The notes beneath the pieces were generated by a model. It made no database searches and was not told where the DNA came from. It was given only the letters and a program-made list of their open reading frames with translations. The position numbers were made by a program, and so were the translations under genes. 9,168 nt of DNA. Source: Sphingomonadaceae bacterium. GTDB taxonomy: Bacteria > Pseudomonadota > Alphaproteobacteria > Sphingomonadales > Sphingomonadaceae. Positions 1 through 5,628 of this stretch are shown here, piece after piece (position 1 is the stretch's first letter; every line of letters starts with the position of its first letter). The stretch covers positions 385 to 9,552 of the forward strand of contig JAHDXX010000117.1 of NCBI GenBank assembly GCA_023384025.1, in the 5' to 3' direction.

Positions 1-20
1 TTGATCCACCCCCCTACTCC

Positions 21-37
21 GGGCGGGTGGGGGTGGG
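21..37 (+). promoter_or_regulatory. Canonical G-quadruplex motif in the nuoC leader
   Basis: The sequence GGGCGGGTGGGGGTGGG has four G tracts of at least three bases, separated by single-base loops (C, T, T). This is the loop pattern known to favour very stable parallel G-quadruplexes in DNA and RNA. It lies on the coding strand, so the operon transcript would carry it about 65-85 bases before the nuoC start codon. A role in translation or transcript stability is inference; the motif itself is seen directly. Confidence 0.6.
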
Positions 38-80
38 TCTTCGTCTCCACCGTCCCCACCCGCGGGTCACCCACCCGCCC
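21..80 (+). repeat. 11-bp inverted repeat competing with the G-quadruplex
   Basis: GGGCGGGTGGG at 21-31 is perfectly complementary to CCCACCCGCCC at 70-80, leaving a 38-base loop. The same G-rich arm has two other partners. GGGGGTGG at 29-36 can pair with CCACCCCC at 6-13, and GGGTGGGG at 25-32 can pair with CCCCACCC at 54-61. The three hairpins share bases with each other and with the quadruplex motif, so they are mutually exclusive. The right arm ends ten bases before the nuoC Shine-Dalgarno sequence. Confidence 0.6.
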
Positions 81-89
81 CCAACGAAC

Positions 90-94
90 GGAGG
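90..94 (+). promoter_or_regulatory. Ribosome binding site of nuoC
   Basis: GGAGG lies 10 bases before the ATG at 105 and 7 bases before an in-frame GTG at 102. It decides against the upstream in-frame start at 27, which would translate the structured spacer. ATG at 105 is preferred, although GTG at 102 would add only one residue and has the better spacing. Confidence 0.7.
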
Positions 95-104
95 TGGCTG
101 CGTG

Positions 105-956
105 ATGTCGTTTGTCCACTCTGCCCCGAAATACGCCTCCAACGAGGGCGTGTGCGAGGCCCTGGTGGCGGCGCTCGGCGACATAGTCGTGGCGTCTAAG
201 GAAGAGCACGGCGAAATCGTCATTACCGTGGTGCGCGACGGGATCGCCGATGCGCTGCGCCTGCTGCGCGACCAGCATGACTACCAGCAGCTGATGGAGA
301 TCGCCGGGGTCGACTATCCCGGCCGGGCCGAGCGTTTCGAGGTGGTCTACATGCTCCTGAGCGTGACGAAGAACCACCGCGTCATGCTCAAGGTCACCGC
401 TTCGGAAAGCACGCCGGTGCCGACGGCGACCACGATCTGGCCCAACGCGGGCTGGCTCGAGCGCGAAGTGTTCGACCTCTACGGAGTGCTGTTCGCCGGC
501 AACACCGACCTGCGCCGCATCCTGACCGACTACGGCTTCGAAGGTCACCCCTTCCGCAAGGACTTCCCGCTGACCGGTTACACCGAGCTGCGCTATTCCG
601 AGGAGGAAAAGCGGGTGGTGTACGAGCCGGTCAAGCTGGCGCAGGACCTGCGGCAGTTCGACTTCATGAGCCCGTGGGAAGGCGCCGACTACGTGCTGCC
701 GGGTGACGAGAAGGCGGCCGCAGCGCCACCGCCACCGCCACCTCCGGCGTCCACGCCCAAGACCACCGACACCCCGGCAGACACGGGAGCCGGTGCCAAG
801 ACCGACGCCAAGGCTTCGAAAAAGGTTTCCGCCGAAGCCCCGGCCAAGAAGGAAGCTGCCCCGCGCAAGCCGCGTGCGACCAAGGCCAAGGCTGATGCCA
901 AGCCCAAGGCGCCGGCCAAGCCGCGCACCCGCAAGCCCAAGGGAGACCCGGCATGA
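105..956 (+). CDS. nuoC: NADH-quinone oxidoreductase subunit C, with Lys/Ala/Pro-rich tail
   Basis: NuoC (30 kDa subunit homologue) is a structural subunit of the complex I peripheral arm. It carries no cofactor and docks against NuoD at the quinone-reducing module on the cytoplasmic side. The 283-residue product has the family core in residues 1-200. This includes the signature WPNAGWLEREVFDLYG at 112-127, followed by LRRILTDYGFEGHPFRKDFP at 136-155, and the C-terminal DFMSPWEG at about 186-193. From residue 201 an 83-residue extension follows: seven consecutive prolines (208-214), then a tail made mostly of Ala, Lys, Pro, Thr and Arg, strongly basic towards its end and probably disordered. 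Ordinary NuoC proteins are about 200 residues and lack this. The start is set by GGAGG at 90-94. The stop overlaps nuoD in an ATGA. Core identification is secure; the tail's role is unknown. Confidence 0.95.
   Translation: MSFVHSAPKYASNEGVCEALVAALGDIVVASKEEHGEIVITVVRDGIADALRLLRDQHDYQQLMEIAGVDYPGRAERFEVVYMLLSVTKNHRVMLKVTASESTPVPTATTIWPNAGWLEREVFDLYGVLFAGNTDLRRILTDYGFEGHPFRKDFPLTGYTELRYSEEEKRVVYEPVKLAQDLRQFDFMSPWEGADYVLPGDEKAAAAPPPPPPPASTPKTTDTPADTGAGAKTDAKASKKVSAEAPAKKEAAPRKPRATKAKADAKPKAPAKPRTRKPKGDPA
725..742 (+). repeat. Short tandem repeat encoding the NuoC polyproline run
   Basis: The hexamer GCCACC occurs three times in tandem at 725-742 and encodes most of a seven-proline run (codons 726-746, mixing CCA, CCG and one CCT). 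It may change copy number by slippage in steps of two proline codons without a frameshift. Such runs are known to slow ribosomes and to depend on elongation factor P. Confidence 0.7.
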
Positions 957-2164
957 GCTTGCAGCTTGAACTGTCGCCCACCACCGGCGACGAGGTGATC
1001 AGCAACTACACGATCAACTTCGGCCCGCAGCACCCGGCCGCGCACGGCGTGCTGCGGATGGTGATGGAGCTCGATGGCGAGATCATCGAGAGGATCGACT
1101 GTCACGTTGGCCTGCTCCACCGCGGCACCGAGAAGCTGATCGAGCACAAGACCTACCTCCAGGCATTGCCGTACTTCGACCGGCTCGACTACTGCTCGCC
1201 GCTGGCGCAGGAGCACAGTTATGTGCTGGCGATCGAGAAGCTGCTCAACCTCGAAATCCCCGAGCGCGCCAAGTACCTGCGCACGCTGTTCGCCGAGCTG
1301 ACCCGCATCTGCAACCACATGCTCAACATCGGCGCGCACGTGATGGACGTGGGCGCGATGACGCCCAACCTGTGGGTGTTCGAACTGCGCGAAGACTGCC
1401 TCAACTTCTTCGAGCGGGCCAGCGGCGCGCGGATGCACAGCGCCTGGTTCCGCCCTGGCGGCGTCCACCAGGACGTGCCGGAAAAGCTGCTGGTCGATAT
1501 CGGCCACTGGGTCGACACGCGTCTGCCGGAACTGTTCGGCGACGCCATGAGCCTGGTCATCGACAACCGCATCTTCAAGCAGCGCAATGTCGATATCGCG
1601 GTGGTGAGCAAGGAAGACGCGCTCGCCTGGGGCTTCTCCGGCCCGATGATCCGCGCCGCCGGCATCCCGTGGGACTTGCGCAAGAGCCAGCCCTACGAAG
1701 TCTATGACCGGATGGAGTTCGACATTCCCGTCGGCACCAATTCCGACTGCTACGATCGCTTCATGGTCCGCGTGAAGGAAGTCTACGAGAGCGCGAAGAT
1801 CATCAAGCAGTGCCTGGCGCAGATGCCGAGCGGCCCGGTCGCGAGCACCGACGGCAAGGTCTCGCCCCCCAAGCGCGGCGAGATGAAGCAGTCGATGGAA
1901 GCGCTGATCCACCACTTCAAGCTCTACACCGAAGGCTTCCACGTGCCGGCGGGCGAGGTCTACGTCGCGACCGAAAGCCCCAAGGGCGAATTCGGCGTCT
2001 ATCTGGTGAGCGATGGCACCAACAAGCCCTACCGCTGCAAGATCCGCCCCACGGCGTTCTCGCACCTCCAGGCAATGGACATGATGAGCAAGGGCCACAT
2101 GCTGCCCGACGCAACCGCCATCCTCGGTGCGATCGACGTGGTGTTCGGGGAGTGTGATCGATAA
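953..2164 (+). CDS. nuoD: NADH-quinone oxidoreductase subunit D
   Basis: NuoD (49 kDa subunit homologue) is a cytoplasmic-side subunit that, with NuoB and NuoH, forms the quinone-binding pocket of complex I. It descends from the large subunit of [NiFe] hydrogenases but has no metal site. The 403-residue length is normal for a stand-alone NuoD. Recognisable motifs are NFGPQHPAAHGVLR at 22-35, HVGLLHRGTEKLIE at 51-64, LPYFDRLDYCSPL at 72-84, GTNSDCYDRFMVRVKE near the middle, and the closing block with RCKIRPTAFSHLQ and ILGAIDVVFGECDR. By spacing, His31 and Tyr80 correspond to the pair known in Thermus Nqo4 (His38, Tyr87) to contact the quinone head group. The start overlaps the nuoC stop (ATGA) and the stop shares one base with the nuoE start (TAATG). 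nuoC and nuoD are separate here, not fused as in Escherichia coli. Confidence 0.98.
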   Translation: MSLQLELSPTTGDEVISNYTINFGPQHPAAHGVLRMVMELDGEIIERIDCHVGLLHRGTEKLIEHKTYLQALPYFDRLDYCSPLAQEHSYVLAIEKLLNLEIPERAKYLRTLFAELTRICNHMLNIGAHVMDVGAMTPNLWVFELREDCLNFFERASGARMHSAWFRPGGVHQDVPEKLLVDIGHWVDTRLPELFGDAMSLVIDNRIFKQRNVDIAVVSKEDALAWGFSGPMIRAAGIPWDLRKSQPYEVYDRMEFDIPVGTNSDCYDRFMVRVKEVYESAKIIKQCLAQMPSGPVASTDGKVSPPKRGEMKQSMEALIHHFKLYTEGFHVPAGEVYVATESPKGEFGVYLVSDGTNKPYRCKIRPTAFSHLQAMDMMSKGHMLPDATAILGAIDVVFGECDR

Positions 2165-2832
2165 TGGCTGACCGTACCCCCGCACCCGATACCCCCGAAC
2201 TGCGCGCCCGCTGGGGCTCGTTCGCGTGGACGGAGGAGAACCGCAAGAAGGCCGACTGGCACATCGCCAAGTATCCGGCGGGCCGCCAGAAGTCGGCGGT
2301 GATGCCGCTGCTCGACCTTGCCCAACGGCAGGTCGGCGCGGAGACCGATACGCAGGGCTGGCTGCCGCTGCCGGTGATCGAATATGTCGCGGCCCATCTC
2401 GACATGCCGGTGATCCGCGTGCTCGAAGTCGCGACGTTCTATTTCATGTACAACCTGCGCCCGGTGGGCAAATTCCACGTGCAGGTGTGCGGCACCACCC
2501 CGTGCATGCTGCGCGGCTCGGACGCGCTGTTCGAGACCTGCAAGAAGCGCGGGATGAGTAAGGGCCACGTCTCCGCCGACGGCCTGTGGACCCTCACCGA
2601 AGTCGAATGCATGGGCAATTGCGCCACCGCACCGATGGTCCAGATCAACGACGACAACTACGAAGACCTGACCCCCGAGCGCCTCGACGCGGTGCTCGAC
2701 GCGCTCGCCGCAGGTCAGCAACCCAAGACCGGCACGCAGGAGCCGGGTCGCCACACCAGCGAACCCGCCGGCGGTCCGACCACGCTCAAGGCAATGGTCT
2801 CCGCCAACCACGATTACCGGGGGGAATGGTGA
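2164..2832 (+). CDS. nuoE: NADH-quinone oxidoreductase subunit E
   Basis: NuoE (24 kDa subunit homologue) belongs to the NADH-oxidising module and carries the off-pathway [2Fe-2S] cluster N1a. It has a thioredoxin-like fold. Residues 1-100 hold the helical N-terminal part, including the family stretch EVATFYFMYNLRPVGK at 88-103. The four cluster cysteines are clear: Cys109 and Cys114 in VCGTTPCMLRGS, then Cys149 and Cys153 in VECMGNCATAPM. At 222 residues it is longer than minimal NuoE (about 165) because of a C-terminal stretch from about 185. That stretch is rich in Gly, Thr and Pro and ends in TLKAMVSANHDYRGEW, a tail I associate with alphaproteobacterial NuoE. It is coupled to nuoD by a one-base overlap. 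Its stop (TGA 2830-2832) overlaps the ATG of the following small ORF rather than nuoF, which is unusual. Confidence 0.97.
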   Translation: MADRTPAPDTPELRARWGSFAWTEENRKKADWHIAKYPAGRQKSAVMPLLDLAQRQVGAETDTQGWLPLPVIEYVAAHLDMPVIRVLEVATFYFMYNLRPVGKFHVQVCGTTPCMLRGSDALFETCKKRGMSKGHVSADGLWTLTEVECMGNCATAPMVQINDDNYEDLTPERLDAVLDALAAGQQPKTGTQEPGRHTSEPAGGPTTLKAMVSANHDYRGEW

Positions 2833-2969
2833 TGGAAATCAGCAAGACTCCGTTCGTCCCGAGCAGCATCGAGTTTGTCGAGATGCGTCCGTCGAAGGAT
2901 GTCTCGACTGGAGTTCTCGGCTGCGCTCGAACTCCGCTCGACACGAACGGATCTGAGGGAGTGGCCTGA
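2832..2969 (+). CDS. 45-residue small ORF of unknown function, largely repeat-derived
   Basis: I do not recognise this product. It starts at an ATG overlapping the nuoE stop (TGATG) and ends at a TGA overlapping the nuoF ATG (TGATG). A G-rich stretch at 2819-2826 could serve as a ribosome binding site. The 45 residues contain no membrane segment, a single cysteine (residue 31) and no motif I know. From about codon 6 to codon 40 the coding sequence coincides with a palindromic repeat element, so the peptide probably reflects an insertion that happens to stay open rather than an evolved protein. It may still be translated, because it is the only bridge that keeps ribosomes moving from nuoE to nuoF. 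Translation is plausible; function as a protein is doubtful. Confidence 0.4.
   Translation: MEISKTPFVPSSIEFVEMRPSKDVSTGVLGCARTPLDTNGSEGVA
2849..2951 (+). repeat. REP-like palindromic element between nuoE and nuoF
   Basis: The outer arms are TCCGTTCGT at 2849-2857 and ACGAACGGA at 2943-2951, perfectly complementary over 9 bp. After a two-base mismatch they continue as CGAGC at 2860-2864 with GCTCG at 2936-2940. Inside lie two further hairpins: GCATC 2866-2870 with GATGC 2882-2886, and GGAGTTC 2910-2916 with GAACTCC 2929-2935. Repeated TCGA steps and CCGTTCGT/ACGAACGG ends resemble a repeat I recall as common in sphingomonad intergenic regions; that link is from memory. The folded RNA would place a branched structure immediately before the nuoF ribosome binding site. 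Confidence 0.65.
2955..2961 (+). promoter_or_regulatory. Ribosome binding site of nuoF
   Basis: GAGGGAG lies 7 bases before the nuoF ATG at 2969 and starts only three bases after the outer arm of the palindromic element ends (2951). It stays single-stranded if the element folds, so nuoF can have its own initiation site as well as coupling to the small ORF. Confidence 0.65.
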
Positions 2970-4276
2970 TGACGCTCGCTGACAAAGACCGCATCTTCAC
3001 CAACCTCTACGTGTTCCAGCCATGGAACCTGAAAGAGGCGCAGGCGCGCGGGGACTGGGACAACACCAAGGCCCTGATCGCGCTCGGGCAGGACAAGATC
3101 ATCGAAGAGGTCAAGGCCTCCGGCCTGCGCGGGCGCGGCGGGGCGGGCTTCCCGACCGGCCTCAAGTGGTCGTTCATGCCCAAGGAAAGCAAGGACGGCC
3201 GCCCCAGCTTCCTGGTCATCAACGCCGACGAATCCGAGCCGGGTAGCTGCAAGGACCGCGAGATCATCCGCCACGATCCGCACAAGCTGATCGAAGGTGC
3301 GCTGGTCGCCGGGTTCGCCATGCGTGCGCGGGCGGCCTACATCTACATTCGCGGAGAATACATCCGCGAGGCCGAGACGCTGCAGGCGGCGATCGACGAA
3401 GCCTATACGGCGGGCCTGCTGGGCAAGAACGCGGCCAAGAGCGGCTACGACTTCGACGTGTTCATGCACCGCGGCGCGGGCGCCTACATCTGCGGCGAAG
3501 AAACCGCGATGATCGAAAGCCTCGAAGGCAAGAAGGGCCAGCCGCGCCTCAAGCCGCCGTTCCCGGCGGGGGCGGGCCTCTATGGCTGCCCGACCACGGT
3601 CAACAATGTCGAGAGCATCGCGGTCGTGCCGACGATCCTGCGGCGGGGGGCAACCTGGTTCTCCAGCTTCGGGCGGGACAACAACAAGGGCACCAAGCTG
3701 TTCCAGATCAGCGGGCATGTCGAAAAGCCCTGCGTGGTCGAGGAAGCGATGAGCATTCCGTTCCGCGAGCTGATCGAGAAGCACTGCGGCGGCGTTACCG
3801 GCGGGTGGGACAACCTGCTGGCAGTGATCCCGGGCGGTTCCTCAGTCCCGCTGGTTCCGGCCGAGCAGATCATGGACTGCCCGATGGACTTCGACGGGCT
3901 GCGTGAACTAGGTTCAGGCCTCGGCACCGCAGCGGTCATCGTAATGGACAAGTCGACCGACATCGTCCGCGCGATCAGCCGGTTGAGCTATTTCTACAAG
4001 CACGAAAGCTGCGGCCAGTGCACCCCCTGCCGTGAAGGCACGGGCTGGATGTGGCGCATGATGGAGCGCCTGCGCACCGGCGATGCGGCGATCGAGGAAA
4101 TCGACATGCTGCAGCAGGTCACCAAGCAGGTCGAAGGCCACACCATTTGCGCGCTCGGCGACGCCGCCGCCTGGCCGGTGCAGGGCCTGATCCGGCATTT
4201 CCGCCCCGAATTGGAGCGGCGGATTCACGAGCACAATGCCAAGTTTGCGCCAGAATTCGGGGAGGCTGCCGAATGA
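2969..4276 (+). CDS. nuoF: NADH-quinone oxidoreductase subunit F (NADH- and FMN-binding)
   Basis: NuoF (51 kDa subunit homologue) binds NADH and FMN and passes electrons to the [4Fe-4S] cluster N3, starting the electron chain of complex I in the cytoplasm. The 435-residue length is standard. The glycine-rich nucleotide-binding stretch GLRGRGGAGFPTG is at 52-64. The FMN-associated block NADESEPGSCKDREI follows at about 85-100, and GAGAYICGEETA near 170 is another family signature. The N3 ligands are Cys348, Cys351 and Cys354 in SCGQCTPC and Cys394 in TICALGD. The start is fixed by GAGGGAG at 2955-2961 and by the TGATG overlap with the small ORF. The stop overlaps the next ATG (ATGA). The downstream neighbour is not nuoG as usual but two exported proteins; the C-terminal codons GAG GCT GCC recur before the second of them. 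Confidence 0.98.
   Translation: MTLADKDRIFTNLYVFQPWNLKEAQARGDWDNTKALIALGQDKIIEEVKASGLRGRGGAGFPTGLKWSFMPKESKDGRPSFLVINADESEPGSCKDREIIRHDPHKLIEGALVAGFAMRARAAYIYIRGEYIREAETLQAAIDEAYTAGLLGKNAAKSGYDFDVFMHRGAGAYICGEETAMIESLEGKKGQPRLKPPFPAGAGLYGCPTTVNNVESIAVVPTILRRGATWFSSFGRDNNKGTKLFQISGHVEKPCVVEEAMSIPFRELIEKHCGGVTGGWDNLLAVIPGGSSVPLVPAEQIMDCPMDFDGLRELGSGLGTAAVIVMDKSTDIVRAISRLSYFYKHESCGQCTPCREGTGWMWRMMERLRTGDAAIEEIDMLQQVTKQVEGHTICALGDAAAWPVQGLIRHFRPELERRIHEHNAKFAPEFGEAAE
4235..4276 (+). repeat. nuoF 3' end, copy 1 of a diverged 42-bp direct repeat
   Basis: Aligned without gaps to 4925-4966 (offset 690), 29 of 42 bases match by hand count, including the exact 11-mer GGAGGCTGCCG (4261-4271 and 4951-4961) and the closing TGA. 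The peptides share N-A at the start, a central A and E-A-A near the end. The 11-mer contains the Shine-Dalgarno sequence of the following gene in both copies. Confidence 0.5.
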
Positions 4277-4908
4277 AGCGTGCGGCACTTTTCGTAGGCC
4301 TCGCGGCCATGCTCGCAACCCCCGTTCTGGCGCAGCGTAAGCCTGTGACTGAGCAGGACGTCGCTTTGCAGCGTGGCTCGGTTCAGGCGTGGACGGCCTG
4401 TATAGCGGCTGAGAAGGCAGGTGATGTGAACCGCATCCTGTCGCAGGATTTCACCTCCAGCGGGTACAAGATCGGGATCAAGGCACTGGCCCAGACCCGC
4501 GTGAGCAAGGAATGCTTCGAAGCGATGCCGCGCGAATACCGCAGCATTCGCCTGGGCGGCCTGCCATTTGCTGGTGGTCTTGCTGAGCATATGCTGGAGG
4601 CTGACAGCGTGCCTCTGCTCAAGCGCCTGTCGATGGCCGCACTTGGCCCGGCAGCGGCGACGCATTCCCGCACGGACGCAATCGCGATGTGCATGGTGCG
4701 CGGGGCGCCGCACATGGTTGCGGGGCTGTTCGGCACCGAGATCGAGACGGATGCGGAACGCGCGGCATTGGCCGAACTAAAGCCGGTTGCCGACATTTGC
4801 GCGGGCGGGGCGGGCAAGTTCGAAGCCTCGGCACTTGGCATGCGCTCTATGCTCGCCACCGCGTCCTATCGCCTGCTTGCCGCCCAGAAGGTGGAAAACG
4901 ATGCATAA
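4273..4908 (+). CDS. Exported four-cysteine protein of unknown function (paralogue 1)
   Basis: I do not recognise a named family. The 211-residue product opens with a clear Sec signal peptide: basic MKR, a hydrophobic stretch to about residue 18, and a likely cut after VLA at residue 20. No other membrane segment is evident, so the mature protein is probably periplasmic. It has exactly four cysteines after the signal peptide (43, 81, 140, 176), which could form two disulfides. The C-terminal half, CMVRGAPHMVAGLFGT at 140-155 through LKPVADIC at 169-176 to MRSMLATASYRL near 190-201, matches the next large gene in spacing and many residues. The start overlaps the nuoF stop (ATGA) with GGGGAGG 7 bases upstream, so it is firmly part of the operon. 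A role in complex I is possible only by position; it may be a passenger gene. Confidence 0.85.
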   Translation: MKRAALFVGLAAMLATPVLAQRKPVTEQDVALQRGSVQAWTACIAAEKAGDVNRILSQDFTSSGYKIGIKALAQTRVSKECFEAMPREYRSIRLGGLPFAGGLAEHMLEADSVPLLKRLSMAALGPAAATHSRTDAIAMCMVRGAPHMVAGLFGTEIETDAERAALAELKPVADICAGGAGKFEASALGMRSMLATASYRLLAAQKVENDA

Positions 4909-4966
4909 GGCCGCAAACAAGGGCAACGCGATGATTGCGCTACTCGTCATGGAGGCTGCCGCGTGA
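4901..4966 (+). CDS. 21-residue micro-ORF, likely relict nuoG-start/nuoF-end junction
   Basis: This tiny reading frame begins at an ATG overlapping the stop of the preceding gene (ATGCATAA) and ends with a TGA overlapping the GTG start of the next (GTGA). Its first ten bases differ by one base from the nuoG start (ATGCATAAGG against ATGCCTAAGG at 5621-5630). Its last 42 bases align with the end of nuoF. This is what a tandem duplication running from the end of nuoF to the start of nuoG would leave. AGAAGGTGG at 4886-4894 is a possible ribosome binding site. As a protein it has no recognisable feature; its likely use, if any, is to couple translation across the gap. Expression is not shown. 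Confidence 0.35.
   Translation: MHKAANKGNAMIALLVMEAAA
4925..4966 (+). repeat. Relict nuoF-like 3' end, copy 2 of the diverged direct repeat
   Basis: This is the counterpart of 4235-4276. The last codons GAG GCT GCC then TGA are shared with nuoF, and the following gene starts at exactly the same relative position (4273 and 4963, both offset by 690). Similarity fades upstream: adding the next three codons gives 34 of 51 matching bases by hand count. Confidence 0.5.
4951..4955 (+). promoter_or_regulatory. Ribosome binding site deciding a GTG start
   Basis: GGAGG sits 7 bases before the GTG at 4963. It supports this GTG as the start of the second exported protein: the signal peptide then begins at the correct place, and no in-frame ATG lies nearby to replace it before the hydrophobic core. 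Confidence 0.75.
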
Positions 4967-5628
4967 GATATTCACTGGCATTAGCACTGACTTTGGTCCC
5001 TGGGTTCTTCGCTGCGCCTTTATCAGCGGGCACCATGGATGAAGGTGCCACCGCAATACATTTCTGGAATTTTGCCACGTGTGTGGTCGAGCGCGACAAG
5101 TGGCTCGTTGAGAAGGCGCTTGCCGCTCCCAAGAATAGCGAGCTTCGGCGTAATTTGACCAGCAAACTCGCGAAAAAGAACGGGTCCTGTGTTCCTAGGG
5201 GGTTTGACCTCAAGCTCTCGGCACAGATTATGCGCAATGCGGTCGCCGGGGCCTATGTCGCGAGCGAATTCGGCGATCGAACCGAACTCGATTTCTCGGC
5301 GAAACCCGACCTGTACCCCGCGTCGAAACTGGCCGAGCAGCAGAGCGACAAAAGGCGGCTCGATTTCGGCCTGCACATGTTCGCTGAATGCGTCATCAGA
5401 CGCGGTTTCCCCCAAGTCGTAGCGTTGCTTGGATCCAAGCCGTTCTCGCCCGAGGAGACGGCCTCATTCGACCGCCTCCAGCCGACAATGAGCGCATGCC
5501 TGCCCGTCAGCCAGGGTACGCGGTTGAAATTCACCCGCCTCGATTTGCGCGCGAGGCTCGGCAAGGTGGCCTACGAACTTGCGACTGGCACCGACGCTGA
5601 AGACGATGCGGGGTCACCCAATGCCTAA
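4963..5628 (+). CDS. Exported four-cysteine protein of unknown function (paralogue 2)
   Basis: This 221-residue product has a signal peptide (hydrophobic residues 4-18, likely cut after LSA at residue 22) and four cysteines (40, 76, 143, 179), like its neighbour. The last two cysteines are 36 residues apart in both proteins. In an ungapped alignment of that segment, C, R, V, L, G, E, A, L, P and C coincide, and both continue to LR/MR...L....Y.L before a variable end. I infer an ancient tandem duplication. The GTG start is fixed by GGAGG at 4951-4955. The stop overlaps nuoG by eight bases (ATGCCTAA). Base use differs from the nuo genes: AGA, AGG, ATA and TTA codons occur, and 5161-5220 is about 53% GC against about 72% in a nuoG sample (7081-7140). 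Function is unknown; probably periplasmic. Confidence 0.85.
   Translation: MRYSLALALTLVPGFFAAPLSAGTMDEGATAIHFWNFATCVVERDKWLVEKALAAPKNSELRRNLTSKLAKKNGSCVPRGFDLKLSAQIMRNAVAGAYVASEFGDRTELDFSAKPDLYPASKLAEQQSDKRRLDFGLHMFAECVIRRGFPQVVALLGSKPFSPEETASFDRLQPTMSACLPVSQGTRLKFTRLDLRARLGKVAYELATGTDAEDDAGSPNA

Larger units (their letters stand above)
1..104 (+). other. Short spacer upstream of nuoC, probably nuoB-nuoC intergenic
   Basis: No convincing gene is present. A TGA at 2-4 could be the stop codon of the preceding gene, which in most nuo operons is nuoB, but too little is visible to prove it. The stretch is extremely G- or C-rich, with runs of C at 9-14, G runs at 21-37 and C runs at 54-61 and 70-82. 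Apart from the G-quadruplex motif, the inverted repeat and the ribosome binding site listed separately, I see no promoter-like -35/-10 pair. There is no U-tract after the hairpins, so I do not call a terminator. It is most simply a transcribed spacer inside the operon. Confidence 0.6.

Noticed and set aside
1..80. Rho-independent terminator at the left edge
   Set aside because: Strong G/C-rich hairpins are possible, but none is followed by a U tract, and the spacer lies inside what should be a single operon.
27..104. N-terminal extension of NuoC from an in-frame GTG at 27
   Set aside because: It would translate the structured G/C-rich spacer into a peptide unlike any NuoC N-terminus, while a good GGAGG sits just before the start at 105.
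689..2185. 498-codon open frame on the minus strand opposite nuoC/nuoD
   Set aside because: Its product is Ala/Val/His/Arg-rich with no family resemblance, and it lies entirely opposite well-recognised genes. Long antisense frames are expected in high-GC coding DNA with G or C in third positions.
4051..4272. Upstream extension of exported paralogue 1 inside nuoF
   Set aside because: The frame is open upstream only by chance. The start at 4273 has a Shine-Dalgarno sequence at the right distance and directly precedes a clean signal peptide.
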